NCBI GenBank assembly: GCA_007922225.1
Contig: ML679941.1
Span: 59,615,079-59,679,078, forward strand
Length of the DNA stretch: 64,000 bases
DNA from: Emydura subglobosa
Lineage: Eukaryota > Chordata > Testudines > Chelidae
Reading direction: 5' to 3'
Made by a program: the position numbers and the translations under genes. Below the pieces are notes generated by a model. That model ran no database searches, was not told where the DNA came from, and was given only the letters and a program-made list of their open reading frames with translations. Below are positions 35,731 to 47,230 of the stretch, one piece after another (position 1 is the first letter of the stretch; the number at the start of each line of letters is the position of its first letter).

Positions 35731-38700
35731 TTCTTGCAAGAGACCTGTGTTCCACAGCATGCACTGGCTTTCATTTCCAGCTACACAATTGTATTAGTAA
35801 AGAAAGGAGAAGGAAAGCAGAAATATGCTATGGCAAAAATAAATATTAAAAGAAAAAATTAAATTAAAAATAAAAATCAACACCCATTACACCCAGCTAT
35901 TTATTTTACATCTGCAGTGAACTCACCACAATATTCCAATAAGCAAGTTACTTGTATATAGCATTTGTTGTAATTCTACGTATAAAAATAATCTATTTGC
36001 ATTATATCAGGAAAGTGTATTTCACTTGTACTATATATATTACACTGTGTGAATTGGGGCACTTTCTGTTTCTGGGCCTTTAGATATATCCTAATATATT
36101 GTACATTATTAAAATCCTTATTCTAACTATTCTCTTTTGAGCCTTAGCTTTCCCTCCTTGTTAACTATATTTTTAATATTCATTATGAGTTACTAATGAA
36201 ATTCTATTTCTTCTGTTAAGAGTATGACTGTAATACATGCACTGTGGTAAGGAAATCAGATTATCTTTTCCTCACATTAACATGTTAATTCTGTGTGGTG
36301 GCTTTATTAATTTACTCACATCTTTTTCAAATCACTCAGTGCTCTTTTGTTCTTTATGTGCCACAAATACTGTAAGTTTGAAAGATAAAATGATCATAAA
36401 GAGCTAGACTTGGATGTTTTCAGTTGTTGGTGATGTGATCTAATTTGATTTCTGCTTTTCAGATGCTTCAATCATAGTCACAATAAATTATTGTGTTGTT
36501 GTGCACTGTACAGCCAAGATGTAATGGGTTCATAAATCCAAAGTATAAGATATAATGTAGATATTCTTTAAGATATAGAGTGTAATCAGCAGAAAAAGCA
36601 TTTGAAAGATCAGTTTCAAATAAAATGTGCCATTGGTTCATATAAGAAGCCATCATATAGAACCAAAAAATCATTTTGTTTTTAAAAAATGGTATCCATG
36701 CAAAATTACAGATTTGTTTAGAAAAGTGTCTCGTAATTTACAGTAAGTCTTCTCAGAAACAGAAGAAAACAAGTACATTTGGGAGCCTGTTATGCAAGTT
36801 TTATTCCTGCTCAGTAATCCTCATGGACATACTTGATTCTGCTCTTGTGAGTAAGGACTACTGAAGATGAGTAAGAGTTACAGAATTGGGTCATAGGTTG
36901 TTAAAAGTGTGATGCCCAATATTTCCTATTGTTTTGTCTGATAAAACTGTTGCTGGAATTAAGTTTCCTGTTGAGTGGGGTGGCGTTCAATGTGCTTTCA
37001 AGAGTCAAAATCTTTTACTGTACTTAAGACTAGACTGCACCTTGATCTTTTTCGGTCCGTTTGCTTAACGCTTAGTCAGCTTTTAGTAGTTTTGGGTTTT
37101 TTGTGTGTGTTTCTTTTAAAACATTGAGGCCATATTTACACAGCAAATTACTGCAAAGCAAGATGGCATGTGGTAGGTTCACACCCAGACATGCCGTGCA
37201 GTAGCTCTCCGTGGAGACAAGCCCAGAGATAATTAGCGCATAAACAGCTTTATGTACATGTGTGTTGCATTGGTTTGTATCTGAAGCCACAGCCGCCACT
37301 GCAATTGTGAAAGGTTAGTTCATTGGGAAGCTATTAGGGTGGGATTTTCAAAAGCACTCAGCATTGGCCCAACGCTGCTCCAGTTGAAGCCAAAGGCAGT
37401 GCCACCCTTACTTTTTAAGAACTGATTAAAATACATTTGAAATCTGTTAGGAAGCTATGTATCAGAAGCCACATATAGCAGTGGTTGTGCTACGTATGGG
37501 ATGTACCCAGGTATATATATATACAGGGCTATGGCTTTAAAGCAATATGGAGTGGAAGACATGTAGGAGTTGTCTAAATTTATCAGCCCCAAGATGCACT
37601 GTGCCTCAGGCAGGCAAGAGATGTCTGGAAGGTCTAGGGGAATTCACGTAATTGCCTTTGTTGTACACTTTAATCGAATGCAACATCACTATCCCTGGGC
37701 CACATCGACTCCATTGTTGGTGCATAATATGCGAGGGTCACGATTTTATCCCATTTGGGATTTCTAGAGCTATTAGAGTCCCCTACTCCTTGTGTGGTGG
37801 GAACTCAAGGACTAAGTTTGTGTCAAAAAGTAAGGGGAGGTGGCTTCTTGTGCCCTCTCCCCTCCCTCCCTAATGCACCCACACAGCATATTAGGCACAG
37901 TCACACCCATAGCTTCCAAACCATGTACTGTATCCACCGAACAAGGTAATTTACCCACTCAGTGGAGTGTGATGCAGAGCTGTGCCATCCCATGAGGAGT
38001 TTGGGGGAGATTATGGCTGAAGGTGGCGGAAACTCTCAACAAATGGCCCAGTGTGCAGGGGCTCGATGGGCAGCACTCTAATCTGCTTAATGGGTGAGTG
38101 CAGATGGAGGGGTGATGGTCTTACCCTTTATTTCTGCCTTTGGGTTTCTGTGTGCCCCAAAGGCGCAATAAGAGATCACTGCAACAGTTTTAGGCATTTG
38201 CACAGGCTCCTTGCACACACTGCCCTCTGCCCATGTGGGGGCCTATCTCAGTCCAACCCTATTTGCTGAATTTAGTTCTTGAATGTACTTTCCCTCATTA
38301 TTTCTTGAACCCAACCCTTGTAGTGGATTATACATCATTTAATGGATGATCAATACTTTTGACCCAAACATATAGTATGGACAAACTGAAAAACAGGAGG
38401 AAAGATAGTCAGACCATAGATTTTTTTTTTTTTTTTTAATTGTGGAAAACATGAAGAATTTTTGAAGATGGATAATTGTAGCTTTTTTCTCCAGAATTAC
38501 TGCAAAATAGAAAAATCCATTAATCATTCATTAGAATGGTCAATTAATGAAGGTCTGAGTGAATTAGAGTAATGGCAGTAAAGAAAACCTAGGCCCCCCG
38601 CAACTTTGTGTGAGTGGGCCTTGGTGCCTGCCTAGATACCTGTTGTCTTCAGTGCGGCTTCACATAGGTACATGGGCCTACCTGAACTAAGACAGTTGCA

Positions 38701-38949
38701 GGACAGAGGCCCTACTGTGTATGGGCGGCACCACTTTTTTTCAGCAGTGTATGCTATATGTCCATTTTGAATAAGGGATTCTGTAAATGTTGTGTAACTT
38801 CTCTATCAGGGTTACTAGCTAATCATGAGATTGACTTTTGATTTTGATACACAGACATGCATGAAATCTTAACGTATGTCAGTTACTGTTCTGTACATTG
38901 CCTAATCCAAGTGCCATAAGGGCCCATTGCTCTATATTGCTGTTATTGA
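35731..38949. other. Intronic sequence with minor repeats
   Basis: A poly(T) run of 19 lies at 38419-38437. gggattttcaaaagcactca at 37343 looks like half of an amniote fold-back repeat. No exon was found. Confidence 0.3.
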
Positions 38950-39357
38950 GGTAGTGTCACGCTGTCTGGAGTGGCTAAAAGATGCGAGTACCTACCTCAG
39001 AGCAGACTGTTAAGAAGCAGGGCGCACACACCAAATTCTAGAGTTCTAGACTTAGATTTCACCAACTAATTGCCAAGTGTAAACTCTTCAGGCACTATAG
39101 TAGCCTTAACATGGAGTCTCAGACAGTCCTTTTGGGTACTCTGATCTATCTTGCCACCCATGCAGGTTTGCCTTTGTGATAGATGGTCCCATACACAAAA
39201 AATCACAATATTCAGGCTATTCCCAGTTCCAAGGACCAGTCACTTACCCCAGGTCAATTGCACTTTACGTCTCACACCAGAGACTACCACTTGTAGCCAA
39301 TCCTATAATAAACTCACTAAAGACATATTAACTAAGAAAAAAGTGTTATTTACAAGG

Positions 39358-40158
39358 TTAAAGCAGATACATCATCATCATCAGTTCGCTTAGAAAGCAA
39401 AGGTCCGACAATCCCCTATGGCCTCTACCAATGGCTTTGTTCCATTCACGTCTGATGCTAGCAGATGAGCCATCACTGATTTGTTGCAACCAAGTTAGCC
39501 GTGGATGAATGGGTAATCTCTTCCAGTTTAGGGGTGGCTGATGACCAGAGCGTATGTTCAAGGCGCACTTAATTGCTTTGTGGGCTGGAATGGAGCTGTT
39601 CATGCAAGCCACAGGTCCAAATAGTAAGGACCGACAATGGCAGATGTCTTTGATGCTGGGGAGTTGAGTTCTGGAAGCAACTTTGCTGTTTATGACAAAG
39701 TCAAACCAGTTTATGTGTAATAGTTGCCTTTGACAGTGCATGTGGAATGCCTCCAGATGCCAGATATCATCTTTAAGTAGAGTGCAGGTTTCGCAGCCAT
39801 GCAGAAGAATGGGCATGATACATGATTGGTAAAGCCAGACTTTAGTGCCGTCAGACAGTTTTTGCTGGTGCCAAGCCTTCTGGAAGGATTGCATTGCAGA
39901 GGCCACAAGTCCTATCCTCCACATAATGTCGGACTGGTACCATCCACTAGAAGACTGCTTGCAGCCCAAGTTAATCAATTCTTTGACAGCATCAACTGTG
40001 TTTCCATTTACTGTTATGCCGGGTGTACCATTACTAGTACCCAGATTTTGGATCTTGGTCTTTGCCCAAAATATCTGTAGGCCAAGTGACATAGACTCGT
40101 GTTTGAAGCTTGCAAGCAATGACTGAAGCAGGTACATACACACACACAACTGAGTCAT
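39358..40158 (-). pseudogene. C-terminal ORF of a non-LTR retrotransposon reverse transcriptase
   Basis: An open frame of 266 codons on the minus strand; its first and last few codons lie outside the insertion. Recognisable in order: FKHESMSLGLQIFWAKTKIQ (reverse-transcriptase end with the AKTK-type motif), VDAVKELINLG, SDIMWRIGLVASAMQSFQKA (the DI-x-RRI-x-LA block), LYQSCIMPILLHGCETCTLL (the LP-x-LLYGCETW-type block) and LEAFHMHCQRQLLHINW (RLEAFHMRCQRRIL-type block). These are the connector motifs that follow the catalytic core in RTE and related LINEs. The YADD core is absent. The frame remains fully open, so the insertion is not ancient. The exact clade is not certain by eye. Confidence 0.7.
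39373..40137 (-). mobile_element. Truncated non-LTR retrotransposon (RTE-like) insertion
   Basis: A 12-bp direct repeat with one mismatch, aagcagatacat (39361-39372) and aagcaggtacat (40126-40137), flanks the insert. Its minus-strand 3' end is a short (ATG)n run, a simple-repeat tail of the kind seen in RTE-type elements. The 5' part with the reverse-transcriptase core is missing, as expected from 5' truncation. Confidence 0.65.
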
Positions 40159-40800
40159 GGTCTCAGGTTGCCAAAGGTGGTAGAAGTTTCTATAATAAAC
40201 AATCTATATATGTCCTTTAGGGCAAACCAAGGCTAAGTAGCTGGGAATCCCTTGCTTATGCTTAGAAATCTTGCCCTCTAAAAATCTAAGCAGTATAGAG
40301 TTCCAGTTTCTTCCTGTCAGTGATTTATATTCCCTTCCTCTAGAGTTCAAGTTGATGGGATGAGTCCTTGGGCACATCTCTTCATGAGTATGGAGGGAGC
40401 AATCAACAAAGTCTTTTGTCCTCTGATGTTCCACACTGATTTGTCTGGTGTCTATAGGCCTTCTTTTGTTGGGCAGGAGATAACACCTCCTGTGGCAGAC
40501 TAGTATTTCACACTTGGTAATGTTTCTCTCCTGACTGTGGGGCTTTACCGTTTCAGAGCAAACATTCAATTACAGAGAAAAATATTACTTTATAACCTGG
40601 GATATAAAGAATATATACAGAGATTAAAGCATGCAGCAACTCTCAAACATTTCATAAAGTCTAAACATGTTTTAATAAAGGTCATGTCTATTTTAACAGT
40701 GCTGACACCCAGGTAAGCAAGAGCTCTTTCCAGCTATGTATTGCTCAGTGTTCAAATAGGGGCCTTGACATGAGCTGGCACCTGGTCTGTCACCGTCACA

Positions 40801-41494
40801 GGCAGTTTATATGCTTTTTATTTGGGGTGGTATTTTTATTGTGGCCTATGTTTATTCTGCAAAGATAGCTAATCACTTTGGCGTATTCTAAGAAAAGGAA
40901 TGGAAGGAATGTTTTAACAAGGAAGTCTTTAAATGATCACAGTTATCTTCTTACATTATGGGAGCCAGCACCTCCTCTTTCAAATCACTATGTAATGGTT
41001 GGTGTTTGATGGAAGTGTTTAGTGATTAGGGGGTTATTTTCTCCTCAATGCAGATGGAGGGTTGATAGAGGTACCTGGGTCTTTCCACTCCACCGAGTTC
41101 CTGCCCAGGGCCACCTGCAGATTACCAAAGGCCCAACACCCAAGAGCACCTTACAGTTGCCTTTCTTGGGCCACTTCCTACCCCTCACTCCCATAGTCCA
41201 AGCTTTGCAGTCTGTAGTGAAAGGTACTGAAGAAAAGATATTAACAGACAAAAGGTGCAGTTTGGGTTTAGCAGGTAAGTTTCTCTTTTCCCACAGGAGC
41301 TGCTGCAACCTCCCTTCTCAGGAGATCCCAAGGTAGGTCCTTCTCTCTGCCTTCTCAGAAAGGGGCTGACCTGTCTGGCTTCCTTTTAAGCTTCACCTTC
41401 ATCTGGAGCATGCACTGCAGGTGTGGCCGCAGTGGTTCGTCTGGACCCAGAGTTGCACTTTAACCCCTTCAGACTCAGTGCGGCGTTTATACAC
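40801..41494. other. GC-richer sequence, possibly part of another LTR element
   Basis: Between the LTR candidate and the MITE, composition shifts to C-rich (41080-41200). There are acceptor- and donor-like words (cttttcccacaggagctg, cccaaggtaggtcc), but no protein domain. It may belong to a reptile LTR element interrupted by the MITE. Confidence 0.25.
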
Positions 41495-41495
41495 C

Positions 41496-41789
41496 CTCGG
41501 CTTGTCTACACTTACCTCAGAGATTCGGTGACAGTCGACCGGAGTTACGCAAACTACACAAAAAAACTTGCGTAACTCCTGTCGGTGTCTGTTCTGCATG
41601 CCGTCTTCACTTCACTGCGCGGATGGGAACCGCGTTCCCGTCGACGCAGCGCTATGCCACTTGAGAAGGTGGTCTTAATACGTTGATTTCTGGATCGACT
41701 GAGTGGGTCTTCACTGACCGCTCAGTCGATCCAGATAAGTCGATCTGACGGTGGCGAATTTGCCGCTGTCAGTGAAGACATAGCCCCTG
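41496..41789. mobile_element. CpG-rich MITE with internal hairpins
   Basis: The ends are imperfect inverted repeats: ctcggcttgtctacactta against cagtgaagacatagcccctg. Inside, GGAGTTACGCAA (41541) and TTGCGTAACTCC (41568) are perfect inverted copies, as are TCTGGATCGACTGAG (41689) and CTCAGTCGATCCAGA (41721). It has many undecayed CG dinucleotides. No transposase frame, and no target duplication that I could fix. Confidence 0.65.
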
Positions 41790-41840
41790 TCACATACTCC
41801 TTAAAGTCTCTCTTGCCCATGAGGCCTTTATAAAATCAGT

Positions 41841-41863
41841 AAAAAAAAATTTTTTTTTTTTTT
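41841..41863. repeat. A9-T14 homopolymer junction
   Basis: Nine A followed directly by 14 T, a self-complementary low-complexity site. A further A9 run lies at 41872-41880. Confidence 0.75.
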
Positions 41864-41880
41864 GGATATTTAAAAAAAAA

Positions 41881-44499
41881 CCAGAGTCACAAAAACATGC
41901 ACTTAATGGAGTTATTTGGTAACTGTATTGATGAAACCCTTGTCTGTCTTCGCCTCATTACCCTTACGCAATGTTGTGTCTCTCTTGTTGTATCCTATCC
42001 AAAATTAAATTAAAATCTCTTTGGACTGCTGTTCTGTTTGTACTGCAAAGCAACTGGTTGCTGTAAAAACAATACATAATAGAATAACAAGTCATAAGGC
42101 ATGCCATACAGTTGTAGAAAGTTTACTTGTATAATAATGACTAATATAGCACTTGCATATGTTGCTTGTAAATTCTCATGAAAGGGACGGTCTTCTGTTC
42201 TTTATAGCAGACTTGATCGGGGGCAAAGCTCCTATTGACCTCGGTGACCTAAGCCATTGATTATGATGCTAGAGAAATGGACAATATCCGTGGCACAATG
42301 TTCCTTCGCTCTGGTACATTGTTGCATTATCCTGTTGCTGGTTGTTCAGTTTGTCGTATTTCCCATGAAGAAGATGCTTGAACCACAGTGTCATGGCCAG
42401 CACTTTTAAAAAAAAATGATTAATTGGAAACTTGTAGCATCTTTTCATGGCTGCTTTTATTCCAGCAGGCCTACTGTGCATGCAAATTTACCTGTGGGAA
42501 AAGCTGTTTGCTGACTTTTGGGTTTCTTAGAGGCTGTTTTCAAGGGAGAGTGTTGCTGTGTGTATGGAGTCTTCCCAATACTGCCACAGCAGAGAAAATC
42601 TGAGAAGCTGCTTTTTAGTGTGTGTGTGGGGGGGGGCAAGGGGACAGATAGAGGAAAATTGTTTGTGGTAGAAAGAAGATGCTTGATTCACTTCTTGGGT
42701 CTGGGCTCCCTCCAGCAGTAAATTCACCTCTTGTGGAGACATGTGGCACAAGCTGTGTTATCCCTCTATTTAACTATAGGGCCTGGAGCTAAGGGGCCCA
42801 GACCAGCCTGGTATGTTGATTCATGATCACATCATGAGAAGCAGATTGCATTGTCCAGACATCCTCCTTCCTGCATGTAGGGTAATGAAAATTGTACTTC
42901 TGCTGTGCTTGCAGAGTTTTAATCTAGCCAAGGGTATCTCATGGCTTGTGAGAAGTGTATATTTCACACTCAGGTCACGTGTACATACAGTTCACGCAAA
43001 CATTAAAATGTAAAACTGGGCACTTGCACATTTTTACAGTGGTGGGGAGGGCACACAACTTTCTTTCCTCGGTTGTCCATGTAGATCAGGCACCACTGAA
43101 GACTCTCTGTTCCGTACAGGTGCACTGGGAGTTGAAAGGGACTCTGTCCCCTGCACTGGGTAGAAGAAGAAACAAACACCACACCATCTAAGTCTGGCAC
43201 AGCAGCAAGCTCCATCTGTGTGCTGGAGAGTGCTGGGAAGCATTCGGTCTCTCTGAATTGCGTTGGCAATGTTGTGCTGTTCCACAACACACCTAATGCA
43301 CAGCTGACCATTGAATGGCAAAAGGGAGAGAAGCTCAGAAGTGAAAGAACAAGCAGGCAGCAAGGGGCTTCTTGTCCTATCAATTACTTATTTAGCCTGT
43401 CTGGCCTTCATTTTATAAGGCAGTAAGGTTCCTCAGAATGCTCTCTAGACTACCAAAGGTAAAGGAGGCTATCCTTCTTGTGCTCGGGACTCAGCCTTTC
43501 CTGCTGGGATGATTTTTACCTGAAAGAATGGTCTCTTCAGTGCTGTATAGTCATCCAAGTCTGGTCAGATGTCACCTCAGCTCCCTCCCATAGACCTGAA
43601 AACTCAGGTGGCATCAGACCAACAAGAAAAATAAAATAAAATAGAATTCTGAAGTGTCACTTGACTTCCTCCGCATGCTTTTTCAAGCAATGCCAATGTG
43701 AGTGGATAGCATTGTGAGTATGGTCCGCTCAGTATCAGATTCCTGGCCTAATGGCTGTTCTCTGAAAAAGATAGTGGGGTACAAATCTATTTCACACAGG
43801 CATTTTGGCCTTCATCACTGAGATCAGGTGCTCAGACATATCAGTCCCCAGCTCTTAGTGCTACAGTGGGAAACTGTATGAAAAACTAAGGCTGTTAAGA
43901 GTCATTGAAAAAGTAGACTTACAATTGTGGCTCCTGCTAGACACCACAGAAGGGAACAGAGGTCACATGGCAAGTTGAAACCATCCCTGAAGTAAAACAA
44001 GAAAAAAGTGCTACTTTAAGTGCTAGCAGGAGCAAAGACAGTATGCTGAGGTGAGGTCAGTAGCTGCCCTCAGATGCATCAAAGTTCTCTGCATAACTCC
44101 CAACCAACCCTTTATGAAATTAAACCCCTTATTGGTACCAGCTTCTTTTAGTTTCAGAACAAATGACTATCTAGAGCTTTAGTCAAAGTGAGGTCACAGG
44201 ACATTGTCCAGAGGGGTGCTGTATGCTGCTATGGGAACAGCTTTGCCTCAATATCAAGCAGCCTATGGAAATGCCAGAACATGAATTAAACCATATATCT
44301 ATTTCAAATAAGAGCAATCTAGCCTATTCCTTCTCAAGGGTTGCGCCCCGTTCTACTTCTAGCCTCTGAGAATAAGGAACAAACAGAGAATAGTTGTGAC
44401 TGAAACCTCTGAACAAACTCCTGAAGGAGATTTCATATCACCATTTTCCCATTGCACAGACAGTTCTCCTGCTTTGCATATAGATGGTTATTAGGGACC
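41881..44499. other. Intronic sequence, nothing firm recognised
   Basis: A G-rich run follows (TG)n near 42618-42636. Overlapping frames of up to 126 codons near 43003-43383 are on the minus strand and match no domain, so I treat them as chance. The region 43430-44400 has a repeat-like feel but no boundaries. Confidence 0.3.
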
Positions 44500-45575
44500 A
44501 ATAACAAGAATTTTTGCTATAAGCTGGGGATACATCAGTTGGAAGTAACAGAGGAGAAGGAGGACTTGGGTATATTGGTTGATCACAGGATGACTATGAA
44601 CTGCCAATGAGATGTGGCTATGAAAAAAGCTAATACACTCCTGGGATGCAACAGGCAAGGTATTTCTAGTAGAGGTAGGGGGGTATTGCTACTAGTTATT
44701 CCAGTTTCTGGTGAGACCTCATCTGGAGTCCTGTGTGCAGTTCTGGTCCCCCATATTTAAGAAAGACTAACTTAAACTGGAACAGGTGCAGAGAAGGACT
44801 AGTAGGACAATCCAAAGAATGGAAAATTTGCCTTATGAGAGGAGACTCAAAGAGTTTGGCTTGTTTAGCCTAACCAAAAGAAGGTTGAGGGGAGATATGA
44901 TTGCTCTCTATAAATATATTAGAGAGATAAGCAACAGGGAGGGAGAGGAATTGTTCAAGTTCAGAGCCAATATGGACACAAGCACAAATGGATATAAACT
45001 GGCCATCAAGAAGTTTAGATTTGAAATTAGACAAAGGTTTCTAACCATTAGAGGAGAGAAGTTCTAGAATAGCTTTCCAAGGGGAGAAGTGGGGGCAAAA
45101 AACCTCGCTGGCTTCAAGTCTGAGCTTGATAAGTTTATGGAGGAGATGGTATGATGGGACAGCCTAATTTAGCAACTAACTGATCTTTGACTAGTAATAA
45201 ATATGCACAATGGCCTATGATGGGATGTTAGATGGGGGTGGGTTCTGAGTTACTACAGATAATTCTTTCTTTAATGTCTGGCTGATGAGTCTTGCTCACA
45301 TGCTCATTGTTTAGCTGATTGTCATATTTGGAGTCAGGAAGGAATTTTCCCCCAGGGCAGATTGGCAGAGGCCCTGGGAATTTTTTGCCTTCTTCTGTAG
45401 CATGGAACATGGAATTTCTGGTGAATTCTTTGTACCTTTAAATCATGATTTGAGGACTTCAATAACTCAGTCATAGGTTAAGGGTCTATTACAGGAGTGG
45501 CCAGGTTCTGTGGCCTGCGTTGTGCAGAGACTAGATGATCATAGTGGTCCCTTCTTACCTTAAAATTTATGGGAT
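44500..45575 (+). mobile_element. CR1 LINE, 3' end of ORF2 plus 3' UTR
   Basis: The 5' part reads, with stops, like the end of CR1 ORF2 (LVDHRMTMN- and VRPHLEYCVQFWSP-type blocks near 44575 and 44705). The open part follows at 44786, then a 500-bp UTR with agttactacagataattctt, caggaaggaattttccccca and tgtgcagagactagatgatc, ending near accttaaaatttatggg. The copy is 5'-truncated and broken by several stop codons. Confidence 0.8.
44786..45067 (+). pseudogene. CR1 ORF2 C-terminal remnant
   Basis: A 93-codon open segment reads MQRRTSRTIQRMENLPYERR, then LKEFGLFSLTKRRLRGDMIA, ALYKYIRE and FRFEIRQRFLTIRG. This matches the C-terminal region of CR1 ORF2 ([23 protein letters not shown]-type block, then R-F-x-L-D-I-R-K-x-F). 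Upstream the frame is interrupted, so the protein is non-functional. Confidence 0.8.
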
Positions 45576-46199
45576 GGTAGTGTGTGGGGTTTTGTTTTGT
45601 TTTTCAATTTTGATCATTACCATTTAATCTGACCAATGCTCCTAGGGTCTTTTTCAGGACCATTGTGTTGTATTAATCTTGACTTTAAAAAAGCAGGAAA
45701 TTCACTTTTCTCTTTCTGAGTAATTTTTCTGATTAGGTCTCAGTACAAGGAAAGACCAACAAATTTACAGAATGATATGTTTTCTTCAGTATGTTGAATT
45801 CATGATACTCTCAGTAGTGAAGTGTCAAGAAAGTCAGTCTGGGCTGAGGACGAATATTAGCAGATACAAGATCTTATCTCAGAAGAATATTAACTGAAGA
45901 TGGCCGTAAAGAAACACAAGCGGTATGTCAAACAAAAATCCAGTTCTTTGTAAAAACTACTGGGAATGCTGATCTCATACGGATATGTAGTTCAGTGAAC
46001 TCGAATTCACATGATCCATGTCCAGCAGTTGTCAGTCTCATGGGGAAAAAAAAGGTCAGCTCTTGCAAAAAGACAGACCTTCATCGAGGACCAGACAGGT
46101 TCAAAATGGACATTTGGGTGAAGTGACTATCACCCTTATGGACCCTAGAAAGAAGTTACCAACAGGACTTTTTACTGTCTGAAGCAAATAGACAAGTAG
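45576..46199. other. Intronic sequence, repeat-like but unassigned
   Basis: No frame longer than a few dozen codons. It may belong to the relic proposed just downstream. Confidence 0.25.
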
Positions 46200-46720
46200 T
46201 TCTTACAACCATCATCGCACACATTTCCCAAAGTAAATTCAAGAAATATGCTTCCATCTGTTAAGTGTCAAAGTCAAAGCTCTAGGAGCACTGATAACCT
46301 CAGGGCAGCGAAGTCATTTTTCCTTCATTGAGATCTTCTAGGTGGCCACGTATCCATTGATACATAAATTCATCACATTCTCCTATTGGTCATCTAATCT
46401 TTAGCCAGTGTCATTTTGGCAGAAGTTCTTCCCCCATTGCTTATAGTAGAATAGAGGATTTTTTCATACATCTCATTTCAGATGCCTGTAATTAATGGAT
46501 GGTCCTGCTTTCCAATCTGGAGGCTGCTGTGAAAATCCCACTGTAACAGATCTGGGGACCTTAGCATAGTGTAGAATAGGAAAAATTATCTGTGCCTACC
46601 TGAAAATTTCATTTCTTCAGGTAATTAAGTCCACAGATCTAGCCTACCCTGGATAAAAATGAATCATCCTAAGCAGAGATGGAAATTGACATCTAAAGAT
46701 TCAGGTTTATTTGGTTAGGG
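46200..46720 (+). mobile_element. Possible DIRS-like (tyrosine-recombinase) retroelement relic
   Basis: With a stop, one frame near 46290-46390 reads SFIEIF*VATYPLIHKFITF, reminiscent of the SVEEIC-x-AATW-xS-xHTF-xxHY block at the C-terminus of DIRS tyrosine recombinases. Downstream, agatctggggacctta (46550) and taattaagtccacagatct (46623) are approximate inverted copies. The match is by eye and short. Confidence 0.25.
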
Positions 46721-47159
46721 GAAATTATCCCCATACTCTGCAGGAGCAGAAACAGTTCTTTTTCTCCAACAGTTAATGCAATCTATAAAGTAGGATAATT
46801 TTATCCTATTTTCCTAACAGTGGAAGTTGTTTCAACTGGAGGGAACTTTATGGTTGGGTCACTCCCCTCTGCCAATGACTGACAGGTCTGTTTTGTGTCC
46901 CTAAACTTCAATAAGGCCAAAGTATCCACTGTAACTAATATGCAGACGCTATTACTTAGAGAAAGGAATTTGTCAACTAAGCACAGATAAATGGTCCTAG
47001 TCTATATTCTGTACGCTACTTAAGAAACCTTGAGACCCTTCTGTTTAACCTGAAATAAAAGACCCACTTAATTTTTTTCAAACAATCGTCTTGCCAACCT
47101 TTGATTTTTTAATATTAAACTTCTGTTGCATCAACCAAGATTGCTAAACAGTTTGCAGT
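46721..47159. other. Intronic sequence, nothing recognised
   Basis: Unassigned AT-rich DNA. Confidence 0.3.
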
Positions 47160-47230
47160 GTTGTAGCCATGTTGATCCCAGGATATCAGAGAGAGCAAAG
47201 ATATTATGTCACCCACCTTGTCTCTTTAGA
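47160..47230. mobile_element. PLE-like fragment
   Basis: gttgtagccatgttgatccc, aggatatcagagag and cacccaccttgtctcttt are shared with the hairpin repeat at 13500. Only the outer parts of the arms are left. Confidence 0.55.

Larger units (their letters stand above)
38955..40800. mobile_element. Probable solo LTR, split by a non-LTR retrotransposon
   Basis: Begins TGTCACGC and ends CGTCACA with near-matching 5-mers outside (ggtag at 38950-38954, ggcag at 40801-40805), the layout of an LTR. About 765 bp of it is a later insertion (39373-40125), leaving an LTR of roughly 1.08 kb. The uninterrupted sense passes from ttatttacaaggttaaagca (ending 39366) to ggtacatacacacac (starting 40131). Orientation and family are unresolved, and the 5-mer match is imperfect. 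Confidence 0.4.

Noticed and set aside
39826..40126. Two plus-strand frames of 84 and 93 codons
   Set aside because: Antisense shadows of the non-LTR retrotransposon frame.
40204..40569. 121-codon minus-strand frame
   Set aside because: It falls inside the LTR-like element and shows no gag, pol or env motif, so it is taken as chance openness.
43003..43383. 126-codon and overlapping 109-codon minus-strand frames
   Set aside because: Two different frames are open over the same bases, there is no recognisable domain, and the composition is merely GC-richer than its surroundings.
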